Assembly (NCBI GenBank): GCA_021797365.1
Contig: JAJZZU010000185.1
Coordinates: 1 to 5,778 of the forward strand
Source: Pseudomonadota bacterium
GTDB lineage: Bacteria > Pseudomonadota > Gammaproteobacteria > Acidiferrobacterales > Acidiferrobacteraceae
Direction: 5' to 3'
DNA length: 5,778 bases
Position 1 is the first letter of the stretch; the number at the start of each line of letters is the position of its first letter. The notes beneath the pieces were generated by a model. It was not told the origin of the DNA. It searched no databases and was given only the letters and a program-made list of their open reading frames with translations. A program made the translations under genes and the position numbers. Of the stretch, positions 1-5,778 are shown piece by piece.

Positions 1-362
1 CTTTATCGGCCTCCACCGGCCACAGATCCGCGGCAATAGAGGAGATGACCTGGGTGTTCGAGCCGCGCGCGGCGAAGGCCAGCCATTCCCTCAATACATT
101 TCCCAATGAAAGCGTATTTTCGATCGGTGTGCCGCCGTGTGCAAAAATGAGCAACTGCTGGGAGAGGTCCCGGGCGCGCAGGCCGGCATGCTCGGCTGCC
201 ATCAGGCTCTTGAACAACTCGCTGCGGGGATCCAGTGAAAGGCGCGCGAGCCCGATGTTGCCGATGATCGCGGTCAATAGATTATTGAAATCGTGGGCAA
301 TGCCGCCGGCCAGGATGCCGACAGATTCCAGTTTGCTCGATTTTGAGAGCTCCATATCTATC
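1..362 (-). other. Histidine kinase dimerisation domain and start of ATPase domain
   Basis: Residues about 1263-1382 start with a linker helix (MELSKSSKLESVGILAGG) and an H-box with His1285 in AHDFNN. The second helix follows (LRARDLSQQLLIFAHGG), then the first strand of the ATP-binding domain (ending DLWPVEAD). AGGIAHDFNNLL is the H-box type common in PAS-containing, often hybrid, histidine kinases. The N-box, G-boxes and any C-terminal receiver lie beyond position 1, so ATP-binding competence and hybrid nature cannot be judged here. Confidence 0.9.
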
Positions 363-3300
363 TGTTCGCGCTCGGTCACATCGATGCACGAGCCGATATA
401 TCCTGTAAGCTTTCCTTCCCACATGAGTGGGATACCGACGTCGAGAATGAGGCGATACTCACCATTGTGCTGGCGCAGGCGATACTTGAGCTCAAAGCGC
501 TTCCTGTCCGCGAAGGCCCGTGCGTAGTGCTCGAGGCAGAGCGCACGATCCTCGGGATGGATGGCGGCCCGCCAATGGCCGTCTTTTGCTTGATCGTCGC
601 CCCCGCTGATAAATGTCTGCCAGCCGGAGTTGAAGTATGTGAGCTGATTGTCGGGGTTGCGCATCCAGATCATGACCGGGACGTTATCGGCGATGGCATG
701 GAAGCGGGCCTCACTCGCGCGCAACGCCTCGTTCGCTTCCATACGGCGCGTCACGTCGCGGATATTCCATTGTATGACCCGGTTTCCCTCTTCTTCGTAG
801 AGATTGCAGACGGCCTCAACCACGCGCCGCTCGCCGTCTTTGGCCCTCACGGGCACGTTGTCGAAGCGGGCGTAGCCTATGGTGCGCAGTTGCGCGAGCA
901 TCTCATCGCGGAACGACGCGTCGGGAAAGAGGCCGATATGAGCAAGCTCGCGGCCCACCAGTTCGGCGGGCGTATAGCCCAGTAACCGGGTCATGAGTGG
1001 ATTGGCGTCGGCGATGCGCCCGCTGTCGGCGTCGAGGATTAATATGCCGTCCTGTGCCGCCTCGAACAGGCGCCGGTACCGGACCTCCGAACGGCGTATC
1101 GCCTCGCGCGACGCGAGGTGTTCCGTGACATCCTCAATGGACAGGACGAACATATCGGGGGCGCCGTCGCTCTCGTCTAGGCGCCGGGCATTGAGGCGCA
1201 TGGTGCGGCGCCCCAGCACCGGAAAGGTATGGACCACCTCAACATCTTCGAGAGGGCGGTCGCGGGGCAGGATCTCGAGCAGGGTGTGCAATTCGGTGAT
1301 GTCCCACGCCCCGTTGCTCAATTCCCAGATCGAGCGCCCTTCGACCTCGGTGGCAGATAGCTGGAAGGTCTTGTAGAAGGCGTCGTTTGCCGCATGTACG
1401 CGGAGCGCGCCGTCTAGTGTCAGGAGTGGCACGCGCGCCGTGCGCAGCATCGCCTGGGCATACGCCAGCGCGCGCTCCGCCTCCAGCATGCTGCGCTTCA
1501 AGGCGTCTATGCTCACCAGCACCATGACCGCCCCGTCGATCTTGCGATCGAAGGTCAGGTAGGGTTGGATACGCAACAGGTACCAGCGCCCGTCTTGATC
1601 GCGAATCTCGCGCTCGTGCGCTGCGACGGTATCAATCACCGTGGCGGCGAGCTGTGCAAGGTCCGGGCAGTCGAGGTGATGATAGATCCCGGCGATGGAC
1701 TGGCCGATGTCGGTGGCGACCAGGTTAAAGAGTCGGGCGGCGAGTGGCGTGAAGTTTCGTATGCGTAGATCGCGGGCCAGCACCAGCATGGGGAGATTGA
1801 CGCTCAACTGCAGGTTGCTTAAGTCGTCATTCAAGTGGCTTAATTCGGTGTTGCGATGGGCCAACTCGCTGTTGATCGTTATCAATTCCTCGTTGGCCGA
1901 GTCGACTTCCTCCTGCGAGGTCTCCAGCTGCTCATTGGTGCTTTGCAGCTCCTCGTTCGCCGACTGTATTTCCTCGTTGCTCGCCTGGAGCTCCTCATTC
2001 GCGGCCTCATACTGGTCTTGGAGGGCCTCCATGGAGTCGCGCACCTCGACAAGCTCGCGCTCGCAGCGCTGCGCGCGCCGCAGGGTTGTCCTGCGGTCCC
2101 TGGCTGCAGGAGCGGGCGCCTCTGTCTCGCGAGCGACCGCCGTATCGCGGCGGGACGCCCCCATAGGTTCAAAAAAGATCAGATAGTGTCGTTCTTTGAG
2201 GTTCTTTAGCGGGATGATCTCGATGGTGACGCCAGGCAGGCCCGATCCTTCATCGTCCGTTGGCTGGTAGCGCTTACGGACCACGCCCCCGCCCTTCATG
2301 GCCTTCGCGAGGGCAGCGCGCAATGGGACCGCCACATCGGCGTGCGCCATGTGCAGTACGTTAAAGCTCGCTTTGTAACTTGGGGGTTCGAGGTAGGGGC
2401 TGGTCGAGCCCCGAAACTGCAGGATATCGCCATCGGCGTTGATCAGCACGCCAGGCGGTGCAAAGTGCTTGACCGTGACGCGATCGGCCTCGCGTTGGGC
2501 GTTTAATCCGACAAAAGCGCGTCCGTTGGGCGGGGAGGCGGGCTCGGTCCCGGAGGACAGGCGGCGGGGCGTGACCACAGGAAGAATGAGTCGCGACCCG
2601 ACGCCGGCCTTTTTGGTATAGATCTTGCGCTTTTTGTCGAATGCCTGGAAAAGTTCGCCGGCCGTTGCTGCCGATTCGGATGTCCCAAGGAGCAGAAAGC
2701 CATCGGTTTTGAGGGCATAGTGGAGGGTGGTCAACAGCCGTTTCTGGATAGCGGGCTCCAGATAAATCAGCACATTGCGACAGCTGATGAGATTCATGCG
2801 CGCAAACGGCGGGTCGCTTAAGAGGTTGTGGCGCGCGAACACGATCTGCCCCCGCAGCTCTTTGCAGATGCGATAGCCGCCTTCCTCTTCCACGAAAAAG
2901 CGCCGCAGCCGTTTGGCTCCGATGTCCTGCACCAGGCTTTCCGGATAGAGCCCGGCGCGCGCCGTGTCGATGCGGCTTGCACTTAAATCGGTCGCAAAGA
3001 TCTGGAGTTCGCGCGCCATGCCGCCGTGCTGTTCGCCGAACTCCGTGACGGCCATCGCCAGGGAGTAGGCCTCCTGGCCCGTAGAGCAGGCGGGGACCCA
3101 GATGCGCAGCGGGTCTTTGCGTCCAGAGGCGAAAAATGTCGGGAAGACGTTCTGCTTCACGACCTCGAAGGCCTCCGGGTCGCGGAAAAATCGCGTGACG
3201 CCGATCAGCATGTCGGTCGTGAGTCGCTCGAGCTCCGGGATATTCGTGCGCAGTAGTCGCACATAGTCGGCCGCCTGGGTCATGCCGTGTAAGGCCATAC

Positions 3301-4147
3301 GGCGGCTGATGCGGCGCTCCATGGTGACGGATTTGTAGAGCGAGAAATCCACGCCTGCGTGTTTACGAACGAGCAGATAGATGGCGCTCGTATCTTGTGC
3401 CTCGAGGGTGCTGGCGCGCGTCCTTGCGGCCTTTTGGGCGCTTTTGGGGGCGGAGGCCACCGCTCTGTGCGCAGGCGCGGGGGTGGCCGGATCAACAGTT
3501 GGCACCGCCACCGGCCGCTCTTGTGCGACGTAGGGGTGGCTTGCGATGCGCGCCAGTTCCTCGGCGATTTCTTTCGGGGCCAATACCAGATCAACGCAGC
3601 CGGCGGCGACCGCACTGTGCGGCATCGAGCGAAAGGCGGCGGAATCGTCCTGCGCGAATGTGATACCGCCCTGGGCCTTGATGGCCTCCAGGCCGATGGT
3701 CCCGTCGGAGGCGTTGCCGGAGAGGACGATGCCTATGGCGCGTTCCTGGCGATCATGCGCCAAGGATTCCAAGAAGATATCAATGGTACGCACCGCCCCT
3801 GACGCGGCCTCGCGCGTCTTTAATACCAATACGCCCCCGGCAATACGCAGGCAGGTATTGGGGGCGATGACGTAGATGTGATTGGCTAAGACGCGTTGTC
3901 TGTGCCTAGCCTCGTGGACCGGCATGGAGGTCGTCGCCGACAGCAGCTGGACCAATGCGCTGGGGTGCGCGGGGGCCAGGTGCTGCACGAGCACAAAGCC
4001 CATACCGGTGTCCGTCGGGAGATGGGAGAGGAGTTCGGTGAACGCCTCAAGCCCGCCAGCCGACGCCCCTATGCCCACGATCGGAAAGCGCGGACCGGGG
4101 AGAGGGCCATGCCCGGGAACCCTTGCAGGCGTTTTCTGAGCTGTCAT
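1..4147 (-). CDS. CheB-CheR-multi-PAS-histidine kinase fusion, 3' end outside window
   Basis: I translated this frame by hand from the ATG at 4147 to the left edge: at least 1382 codons with no stop. CheB methylesterase (about 22-202) has GASAGG with nucleophile Ser29, VQH with His56, and SGNASDGT with Asp148, so the triad is complete. There is no receiver domain in front of it. A Pro/Ala-rich linker (203-250) leads to CheR (about 252-505): TRFFRD, ACSTGQEAYS, FATDL and SCRNVLIY around residue 460, ending in LLLGTSES. Next come a PAS-like domain (about 545-660), a heptad coiled coil (about 690-782), PAS domains at about 783-885, 900-1003, 1020-1135 and 1145-1260, and a HisKA H-box, GGIAHDFNNLL, with phospho-acceptor His1285. 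The ATP-binding domain has only begun. The start is firm: an in-frame TAA lies five codons upstream with no other start between, and AAAGAG sits 8 nt before the ATG. Family knowledge: such fusions modify chemoreceptor glutamates and signal by phosphotransfer. The identity of this protein's receptors and response regulator is unknown. Confidence 0.95.
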   Translation of the reverse strand, partial: MTAQKTPARVPGHGPLPGPRFPIVGIGASAGGLEAFTELLSHLPTDTGMGFVLVQHLAPAHPSALVQLLSATTSMPVHEARHRQRVLANHIYVIAPNTCLRIAGGVLVLKTREAASGAVRTIDIFLESLAHDRQERAIGIVLSGNASDGTIGLEAIKAQGGITFAQDDSAAFRSMPHSAVAAGCVDLVLAPKEIAEELARIASHPYVAQERPVAVPTVDPATPAPAHRAVASAPKSAQKAARTRASTLEAQDTSAIYLLVRKHAGVDFSLYKSVTMERRISRRMALHGMTQAADYVRLLRTNIPELERLTTDMLIGVTRFFRDPEAFEVVKQNVFPTFFASGRKDPLRIWVPACSTGQEAYSLAMAVTEFGEQHGGMARELQIFATDLSASRIDTARAGLYPESLVQDIGAKRLRRFFVEEEGGYRICKELRGQIVFARHNLLSDPPFARMNLISCRNVLIYLEPAIQKRLLTTLHYALKTDGFLLLGTSESAATAGELFQAFDKKRKIYTKKAGVGSRLILPVVTPRRLSSGTEPASPPNGRAFVGLNAQREADRVTVKHFAPPGVLINADGDILQFRGSTSPYLEPPSYKASFNVLHMAHADVAVPLRAALAKAMKGGGVVRKRYQPTDDEGSGLPGVTIEIIPLKNLKERHYLIFFEPMGASRRDTAVARETEAPAPAARDRRTTLRRAQRCERELVEVRDSMEALQDQYEAANEELQASNEEIQSANEELQSTNEQLETSQEEVDSANEELITINSELAHRNTELSHLNDDLSNLQLSVNLPMLVLARDLRIRNFTPLAARLFNLVATDIGQSIAGIYHHLDCPDLAQLAATVIDTVAAHEREIRDQDGRWYLLRIQPYLTFDRKIDGAVMVLVSIDALKRSMLEAERALAYAQAMLRTARVPLLTLDGALRVHAANDAFYKTFQLSATEVEGRSIWELSNGAWDITELHTLLEILPRDRPLEDVEVVHTFPVLGRRTMRLNARRLDESDGAPDMFVLSIEDVTEHLASREAIRRSEVRYRRLFEAAQDGILILDADSGRIADANPLMTRLLGYTPAELVGRELAHIGLFPDASFRDEMLAQLRTIGYARFDNVPVRAKDGERRVVEAVCNLYEEEGNRVIQWNIRDVTRRMEANEALRASEARFHAIADNVPVMIWMRNPDNQLTYFNSGWQTFISGGDDQAKDGHWRAAIHPEDRALCLEHYARAFADRKRFELKYRLRQHNGEYRLILDVGIPLMWEGKLTGYIGSCIDVTEREQIDMELSKSSKLESVGILAGGIAHDFNNLLTAIIGNIGLARLSLDPRSELFKSLMAAEHAGLRARDLSQQLLIFAHGGTPIENTLSLGNVLREWLAFAARGSNTQVISSIAADLWPVEADK
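370..1801 (-). other. Four tandem PAS domains of the fusion
   Basis: After the coiled coil, the segment starting LPMLVLARDLRIRNFTP and ending GAVMVLVSIDALKRS (about 783-885) is the PAS type usual in CheB-CheR fusions. A second PAS (about 900-1003) starts at VPLLTLDGALRV and ends FVLSIEDVTEH. A third (about 1020-1135) starts RYRRLFEAAQDGILILDADS and ends IQWNIRDVTRR. A fourth (about 1145-1260) starts RFHAIADNVPVMIWM and ends GYIGSCIDVTERE. Each ends in the D(V/I)T-type exit signature that joins PAS domains to the next helix; the first has the equivalent DALKRS. No haem or flavin signature is certain, so the ligands are unknown. No membrane segments are seen, so sensing is probably cytoplasmic. 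Confidence 0.85.
1802..2080 (-). repeat. Heptad coiled-coil coding repeats
   Basis: Residues about 690-782 are a Glu/Gln/Asn-rich coiled coil built on repeats such as ANEELQ, SNEEIQ, ANEELQ and TNEQLE. At DNA level this shows as TCCTCG/TCCTCA blocks at 1887, 1950, 1971 and 1992, spaced 63, 21 and 21 bases, which are exact multiples of a 7-residue heptad. Coiled coils of this type are typical between the CheR/PAS part and the later PAS domains of CheB-CheR fusions. They probably dimerise the protein and carry signal along it. The repeat also produces long shadow open frames on the plus strand. Confidence 0.85.
2635..3394 (-). other. CheR methyltransferase domain of the fusion
   Basis: Residues about 252-505 contain the CheR all-alpha N-terminal part (FSLYKSVTMERRISRRM, then TTDMLIGVTRFFRDPEAF) followed by the SAM-binding Rossmann fold (RIWVPACSTGQEAYSLAM, IFATDLSASRID, FARHNLLSDPPF, NLISCRNVLIYL, FLLLGTSES). 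It would transfer methyl groups from S-adenosylmethionine to receptor glutamates, the reverse of the CheB domain in the same chain. The glycine-loop motif reads ACSTGQE rather than the common GCSTGEE, and the residue before LISCRN is Asn452 where Asp is common. The fold is clearly intact; whether these changes affect activity cannot be told from sequence alone. Confidence 0.92.
3541..4084 (-). other. CheB methylesterase domain of the fusion
   Basis: Residues about 22-202 form a CheB catalytic domain that would hydrolyse glutamyl methyl esters on chemoreceptors. Ser29 (in GASAGG), His56 (in VQHLAP) and Asp148 (in NASDGT) match the Ser-His-Asp triad. The region around 160-185, with GGITFAQDD, SMPHSA and GCVD, matches the end of the fold. 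The family motif is usually GTGSDGT; here the bases encode GNASDGT, a mild change that leaves the aspartate in place. Stand-alone CheB has an N-terminal receiver that controls activity. Only about 21 Pro/Gly-rich residues precede the fold here, so control must come from elsewhere in the chain or from partners. Confidence 0.93.
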
Positions 4148-4155
4148 CGCTGAAA

Positions 4156-4161
4156 CTCTTT
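4156..4161 (-). promoter_or_regulatory. Ribosome binding site of the CheB-CheR fusion
   Basis: AAAGAG on the minus strand, 8 nt before the ATG at 4147. It is only a partial Shine-Dalgarno match. It overlaps the end of the in-frame TAA at 4162-4160, which rules out any start further upstream in this frame. Confidence 0.6.
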
Positions 4162-4312
4162 ATAGGTGGGCCTGGCCTGACCCACGCGGGGACGGATGGA
4201 CAACAGGACAAGGTGAGATCAGAGCGCTTGTCTAGAAACGGGGCCTTATATCCACGGGCGAAGCTTGACGTGTCCGAGTCTTGTCTCCACCGATAGAAAA
4301 ACCGTGGGGTGC

Positions 4313-4327
4313 GGGCCCTCCCGGCCC
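4313..4327 (-). other. GC-rich hairpin in the fusion-gene leader
   Basis: GGGCC and GGCCC form a perfect 5-bp inverted repeat around a 5-base loop. It lies just downstream of the extended -10, so it would be at or very near the 5' end of that transcript, where a stem-loop can protect mRNA. It has no U tract after it in the minus direction, so it is not a terminator for this strand. Confidence 0.4.
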
Positions 4328-4335
4328 ATCAAAAA

Positions 4336-4344
4336 ATTATACCA
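4336..4344 (-). promoter_or_regulatory. Second -10 element, extended TGGTATAAT
   Basis: On the minus strand TGGTATAAT is a perfect -10 with the TGn extension, 14 bp downstream of the TAGCAT element. No good -35 lies 16-18 bp before it, but extended -10 promoters can work without one. The start would be near 4329, just ahead of a GC-rich hairpin, so the transcript could begin with that hairpin. It is an alternative or additional promoter for the fusion gene. Confidence 0.5.
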
Positions 4345-4355
4345 TACAAAAAATG

Positions 4356-4384
4356 ATGCTACTGGAATAGGAGAAGCTTGTCAA
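4356..4384 (-). promoter_or_regulatory. Sigma70-type promoter for the fusion gene
   Basis: On the minus strand, TTGACA (4384-4379) is a perfect -35 hexamer, followed by a 17-bp spacer and TAGCAT (4361-4356), a 4/6 match to the -10. The predicted start site is near 4349, giving a leader of about 200 nt before the ATG at 4147. A strong -35 with a weak -10, next to dyad repeats, would fit a regulated promoter. The call rests on motif match only. Confidence 0.6.
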
Positions 4385-4418
4385 GGATAAGCCTTGTCCA
4401 ATATGAAATGAGTCTGAA
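4384..4418 (-). repeat. 35-bp direct repeat copy 1 with dyad operator-like core
   Basis: This copy matches 4434-4468 at 30 of 35 positions, exactly 50 bp away. Its core on the plus strand, GGATAAGCCTTGTCC (4385-4399), is a near-perfect dyad of two 7-base arms around one base, with one mismatch. It directly abuts the -35 hexamer, with its centre at about -43 of the upstream promoter. This is where an activator or repressor would bind. The regulator is not identified. Confidence 0.6.
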
Positions 4419-4433
4419 GGATAAGGGCGTTCT

Positions 4434-4468
4434 AGGATAAGCGTTTTCCAATATGAGATGTGTCGGAA
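4434..4468 (-). repeat. 35-bp direct repeat copy 2 with dyad operator-like core
   Basis: This is the upstream copy of the 35-bp repeat, with core GGATAAGCGTTTTCC (4435-4449) on the plus strand. The left arm is identical to copy 1 and the right arm is more diverged. Its centre is about -93 from the predicted start. The shared block CCAATATGA follows the core in both copies. A third, isolated AGGATAAG lies between the copies at 4418-4425. Confidence 0.55.
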
Positions 4469-4469
4469 A

Positions 4470-4968
4470 TCAGGCCAGGCTTTGTCTACGAGGGATATGC
4501 GGGCCGGGCTGGGCTGCGATAATTGAATCGCCATCGATCAGCTGGCCGGAGTTGGTACCCGACGATGACCGTTTTGGTAGTGGCCTACGCGCACTTGTGA
4601 TGACGGGGCGCAAAAGGTGCGCCCGATTCCGCTATCCCGCCCTCGCCGCAATCCCTAAGGGCGTTGCGATCTGCGCCCTCATGAAGGCCGGCGGCACCCC
4701 CGGTCGATCATTCGAAGACTTGCCCCAACAGCGCCGGGCCCACGGCAGAAGCCGCCATCCTTGTCATGCCTGGGTCATGTCGGATTCACGGCGCGGCCAT
4801 GATGATTCCGTCGGCTGCGATGTTACGGGGTCCCCAGCTTCCGCATAAAGACGTGCTAGCCGTCGGATACCCACGAGTCGCTCCTATGGCGCGCGGCCTG
4901 CGCCTCGACGCCACGTGCCGGGATGTCTGGCGCCGGCAAAAGGTAACACTCGGGGCCGCGAGCCCTAA
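4470..4968. other. Gene-free intergenic stretch with small inverted repeats
   Basis: About 500 bases between the stop of the EAL gene and the repeat/promoter block. I see no coding frame with family motifs or a convincing ribosome site, no tRNA-like sequence, and no clear stem plus T-run terminator on either strand. Inverted repeats are present: GGGCGCA/TGCGCCC (4606-4612 with 4618-4624), AGGGCG/CGCCCT (4658-4663 with 4674-4679) and TGCCGG/CCGGCA (4916-4921 with 4933-4938). They could structure a 3' untranslated RNA of the EAL gene or mark a decayed gene. Confidence 0.5.
4606..4624. repeat. Perfect 7-bp inverted repeat
   Basis: GGGCGCA, a 5-base spacer AAAGG, then TGCGCCC, with all seven pairs matched. 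It lacks a T run on either side, so an intrinsic terminator is unlikely. It could be an RNA hairpin or a protein site in the intergenic region. Confidence 0.45.
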
Positions 4969-5778
4969 TCAAGGCGGGGCGCCGACGGCGTCGGGGCGCA
5001 GGTCGCAGCACAACACTTGCATGGTATCGGCAAGGTCGAAGGAGCACGCCCAGGTCACGCACAGGGTGGCGTCGGGAATCGAGAAATAGGGGCGCGTCAG
5101 TTGCGGTTGGCCTGGATGCGCGCAGGCGCGGCGGAAATAGGGACGCGAGAACCAGTCGGCGCCCGCGGTGTCGGCGAGCGGGACGTAGCGGGGGTCGGCA
5201 TCGGTGGCGCGCGGTTGCGGCATGTAGGGCGGCCCGGCCTGACGCCCGTCGGCGTCGACGATATAGGCGCGCAGCAGGCGCGGTTCGCCGCGAAGCGCGA
5301 GGCGAGCCTCGCTCCACGGGGTGCCGGCGGCAAGCCGATGGATGACCGCCACAAAGGCCTCATCCCAGTACTCGCGAGGTGCGAGTGGCATCGTCAGATG
5401 CCGGCGGATACGTGCATGCAGGGCCGGGAGCCCATCGGGCTCATCGGTGGCGGGGGTCGGCTGCGGATCGCCGAACGCAAAGCCCTGGATCAGATCGACG
5501 TTGCTGTCGACGGCGATCAGGGCCTGGTCTTCGGTCTCAACCCCCTCCATGATGACGAGTGCCCCGATCTCGTGCAGGAGTGCCACCAGGTGCGGGAGGA
5601 GATTGCGCACCCGCCGATAGTCGAGGGCCTGACGGATAAGCGAGCGGTCGAGCTTCACGAACTCCGGCGACAGGTGCCAGAGGCGATCGAAATTCGAATG
5701 GCCGGACCCGAAGTCGTCTATGGCGGTCAAGCATCCGCGGCTCCGGAAATACGCAACGGCCTCGGTCAGGCGGCTGGA
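4969..5778 (-). CDS. EAL-domain protein with C-terminal PDC/Cache-like sensor, 5' end outside window
   Basis: The C-terminal 269 residues of a protein that starts beyond the right edge; the frame is open to 5778, and the TGA is at 4971-4969. Fragment residues 1-100 are the second half of an EAL (c-di-GMP phosphodiesterase) domain. Metal-binding Asp21-Asp22 lie in DDFGSG, Lys42 in KLDRS, Glu78 and Glu81 in MEGVETEDQ, and Gln98 in QGFAFGDP, so the visible catalytic positions are kept. The EAL signature itself is outside. Residues about 155-262 (RAYIVDADGRQ, DPRYVPL, WFSRPYFRRA, TRPYFSI, LCVTWACSF, VLCCDL) look like a PDC/Cache-type ligand fold placed after EAL, as in YkuI-like proteins. No membrane helices are seen. 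It probably cleaves c-di-GMP under control of a cytoplasmic ligand. An internal TTG at 5730 is not the start, because homology continues upstream of it. Confidence 0.9.
   Translation of the reverse strand, partial: SSRLTEAVAYFRSRGCLTAIDDFGSGHSNFDRLWHLSPEFVKLDRSLIRQALDYRRVRNLLPHLVALLHEIGALVIMEGVETEDQALIAVDSNVDLIQGFAFGDPQPTPATDEPDGLPALHARIRRHLTMPLAPREYWDEAFVAVIHRLAAGTPWSEARLALRGEPRLLRAYIVDADGRQAGPPYMPQPRATDADPRYVPLADTAGADWFSRPYFRRACAHPGQPQLTRPYFSIPDATLCVTWACSFDLADTMQVLCCDLRPDAVGAPP

Noticed and set aside
45..1376. Plus-strand open frames of 127-172 codons at the left end
   Set aside because: They lie antisense to PAS and kinase domains that show clear family motifs on the minus strand.
1695..2209. 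Plus-strand open frames of 117-163 codons opposite the coiled coil
   Set aside because: They are antisense shadows of the heptad-repeat coding region, with low-complexity Ser/Arg or Leu-rich products and no family motifs.
3359..4153. Several plus-strand open frames opposite CheB/CheR
   Set aside because: The minus strand encodes unmistakable CheB and CheR motifs throughout; these frames overlap each other and carry no motifs.
4337..4534. 65-codon minus-strand open frame across the repeat block
   Set aside because: It has no ribosome site. It runs through the promoter and both DNA repeats, and reads the two repeat copies in different phases.
4938..4962. Possible terminator after the EAL gene (CTCG/CGAG stem then TGTTACCTTTT on the minus strand)
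   Set aside because: The stem is only 4 bp and the T run is short and displaced, so it is too weak to call an intrinsic terminator.
4453..5089. Plus-strand open frames of 131 and 107 codons in the intergenic region
   Set aside because: They have low-complexity Arg/Ala/Gly-rich composition and no recognisable motif. One runs antisense into the EAL gene.
4856..5363. Arg/Ala/Pro-rich minus-strand frames overlapping the EAL gene
   Set aside because: They are out-of-frame shadows of the EAL protein's C-terminal domain in GC-rich DNA.

Overview
The window is GC-rich, apart from one AT-rich patch near 4330-4470. Both protein-coding genes lie on the minus strand and both run off the window. Gene content (a CheB-CheR-PAS-histidine kinase fusion and an EAL protein with a PDC/Cache-like tail), high GC and sigma70-type promoter elements suggest a free-living proteobacterium, probably gamma or beta. 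The sequence alone does not fix the species.

Layout from right to left, in the direction of transcription: (1) 5778-4969, the C-terminal 269 residues of an EAL-domain protein (c-di-GMP phosphodiesterase type) with a soluble PDC/Cache-like sensor domain after the EAL domain. (2) 4968-4148, an 821-base intergenic region. Its distal part (about 4970-4470) has no convincing gene and several small inverted repeats. Its proximal part holds two diverged copies of a 35-bp direct repeat, each containing a GGATAAG-N-CTT-type dyad. These sit directly upstream of a TTGACA-17 bp-TAGCAT promoter, and a second, extended -10 (TGGTATAAT) follows 14 bp downstream. A leader of about 180-200 nt follows. (3) 4147-1, one uninterrupted reading frame of at least 1382 codons. 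It encodes, in order, a CheB methylesterase, a CheR methyltransferase, a PAS-like domain, a long heptad coiled coil, four more PAS domains and the start of a histidine kinase (H-box around His1285). The end of the kinase lies beyond the left edge.

How they may work together (inference): the fusion joins receptor-adaptation chemistry (glutamate methylation and demethylation) to PAS sensing and a phosphorelay output. The EAL protein would lower c-di-GMP in response to a small ligand. Both themes belong to motility, surface and taxis decisions, but the long gap and separate promoter argue against a simple operon. The most interesting non-coding signal is the pair of dyad repeats 50 bp apart, centred near -43 and -93 of the predicted start site. 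This resembles a promoter with two tandem activator sites.
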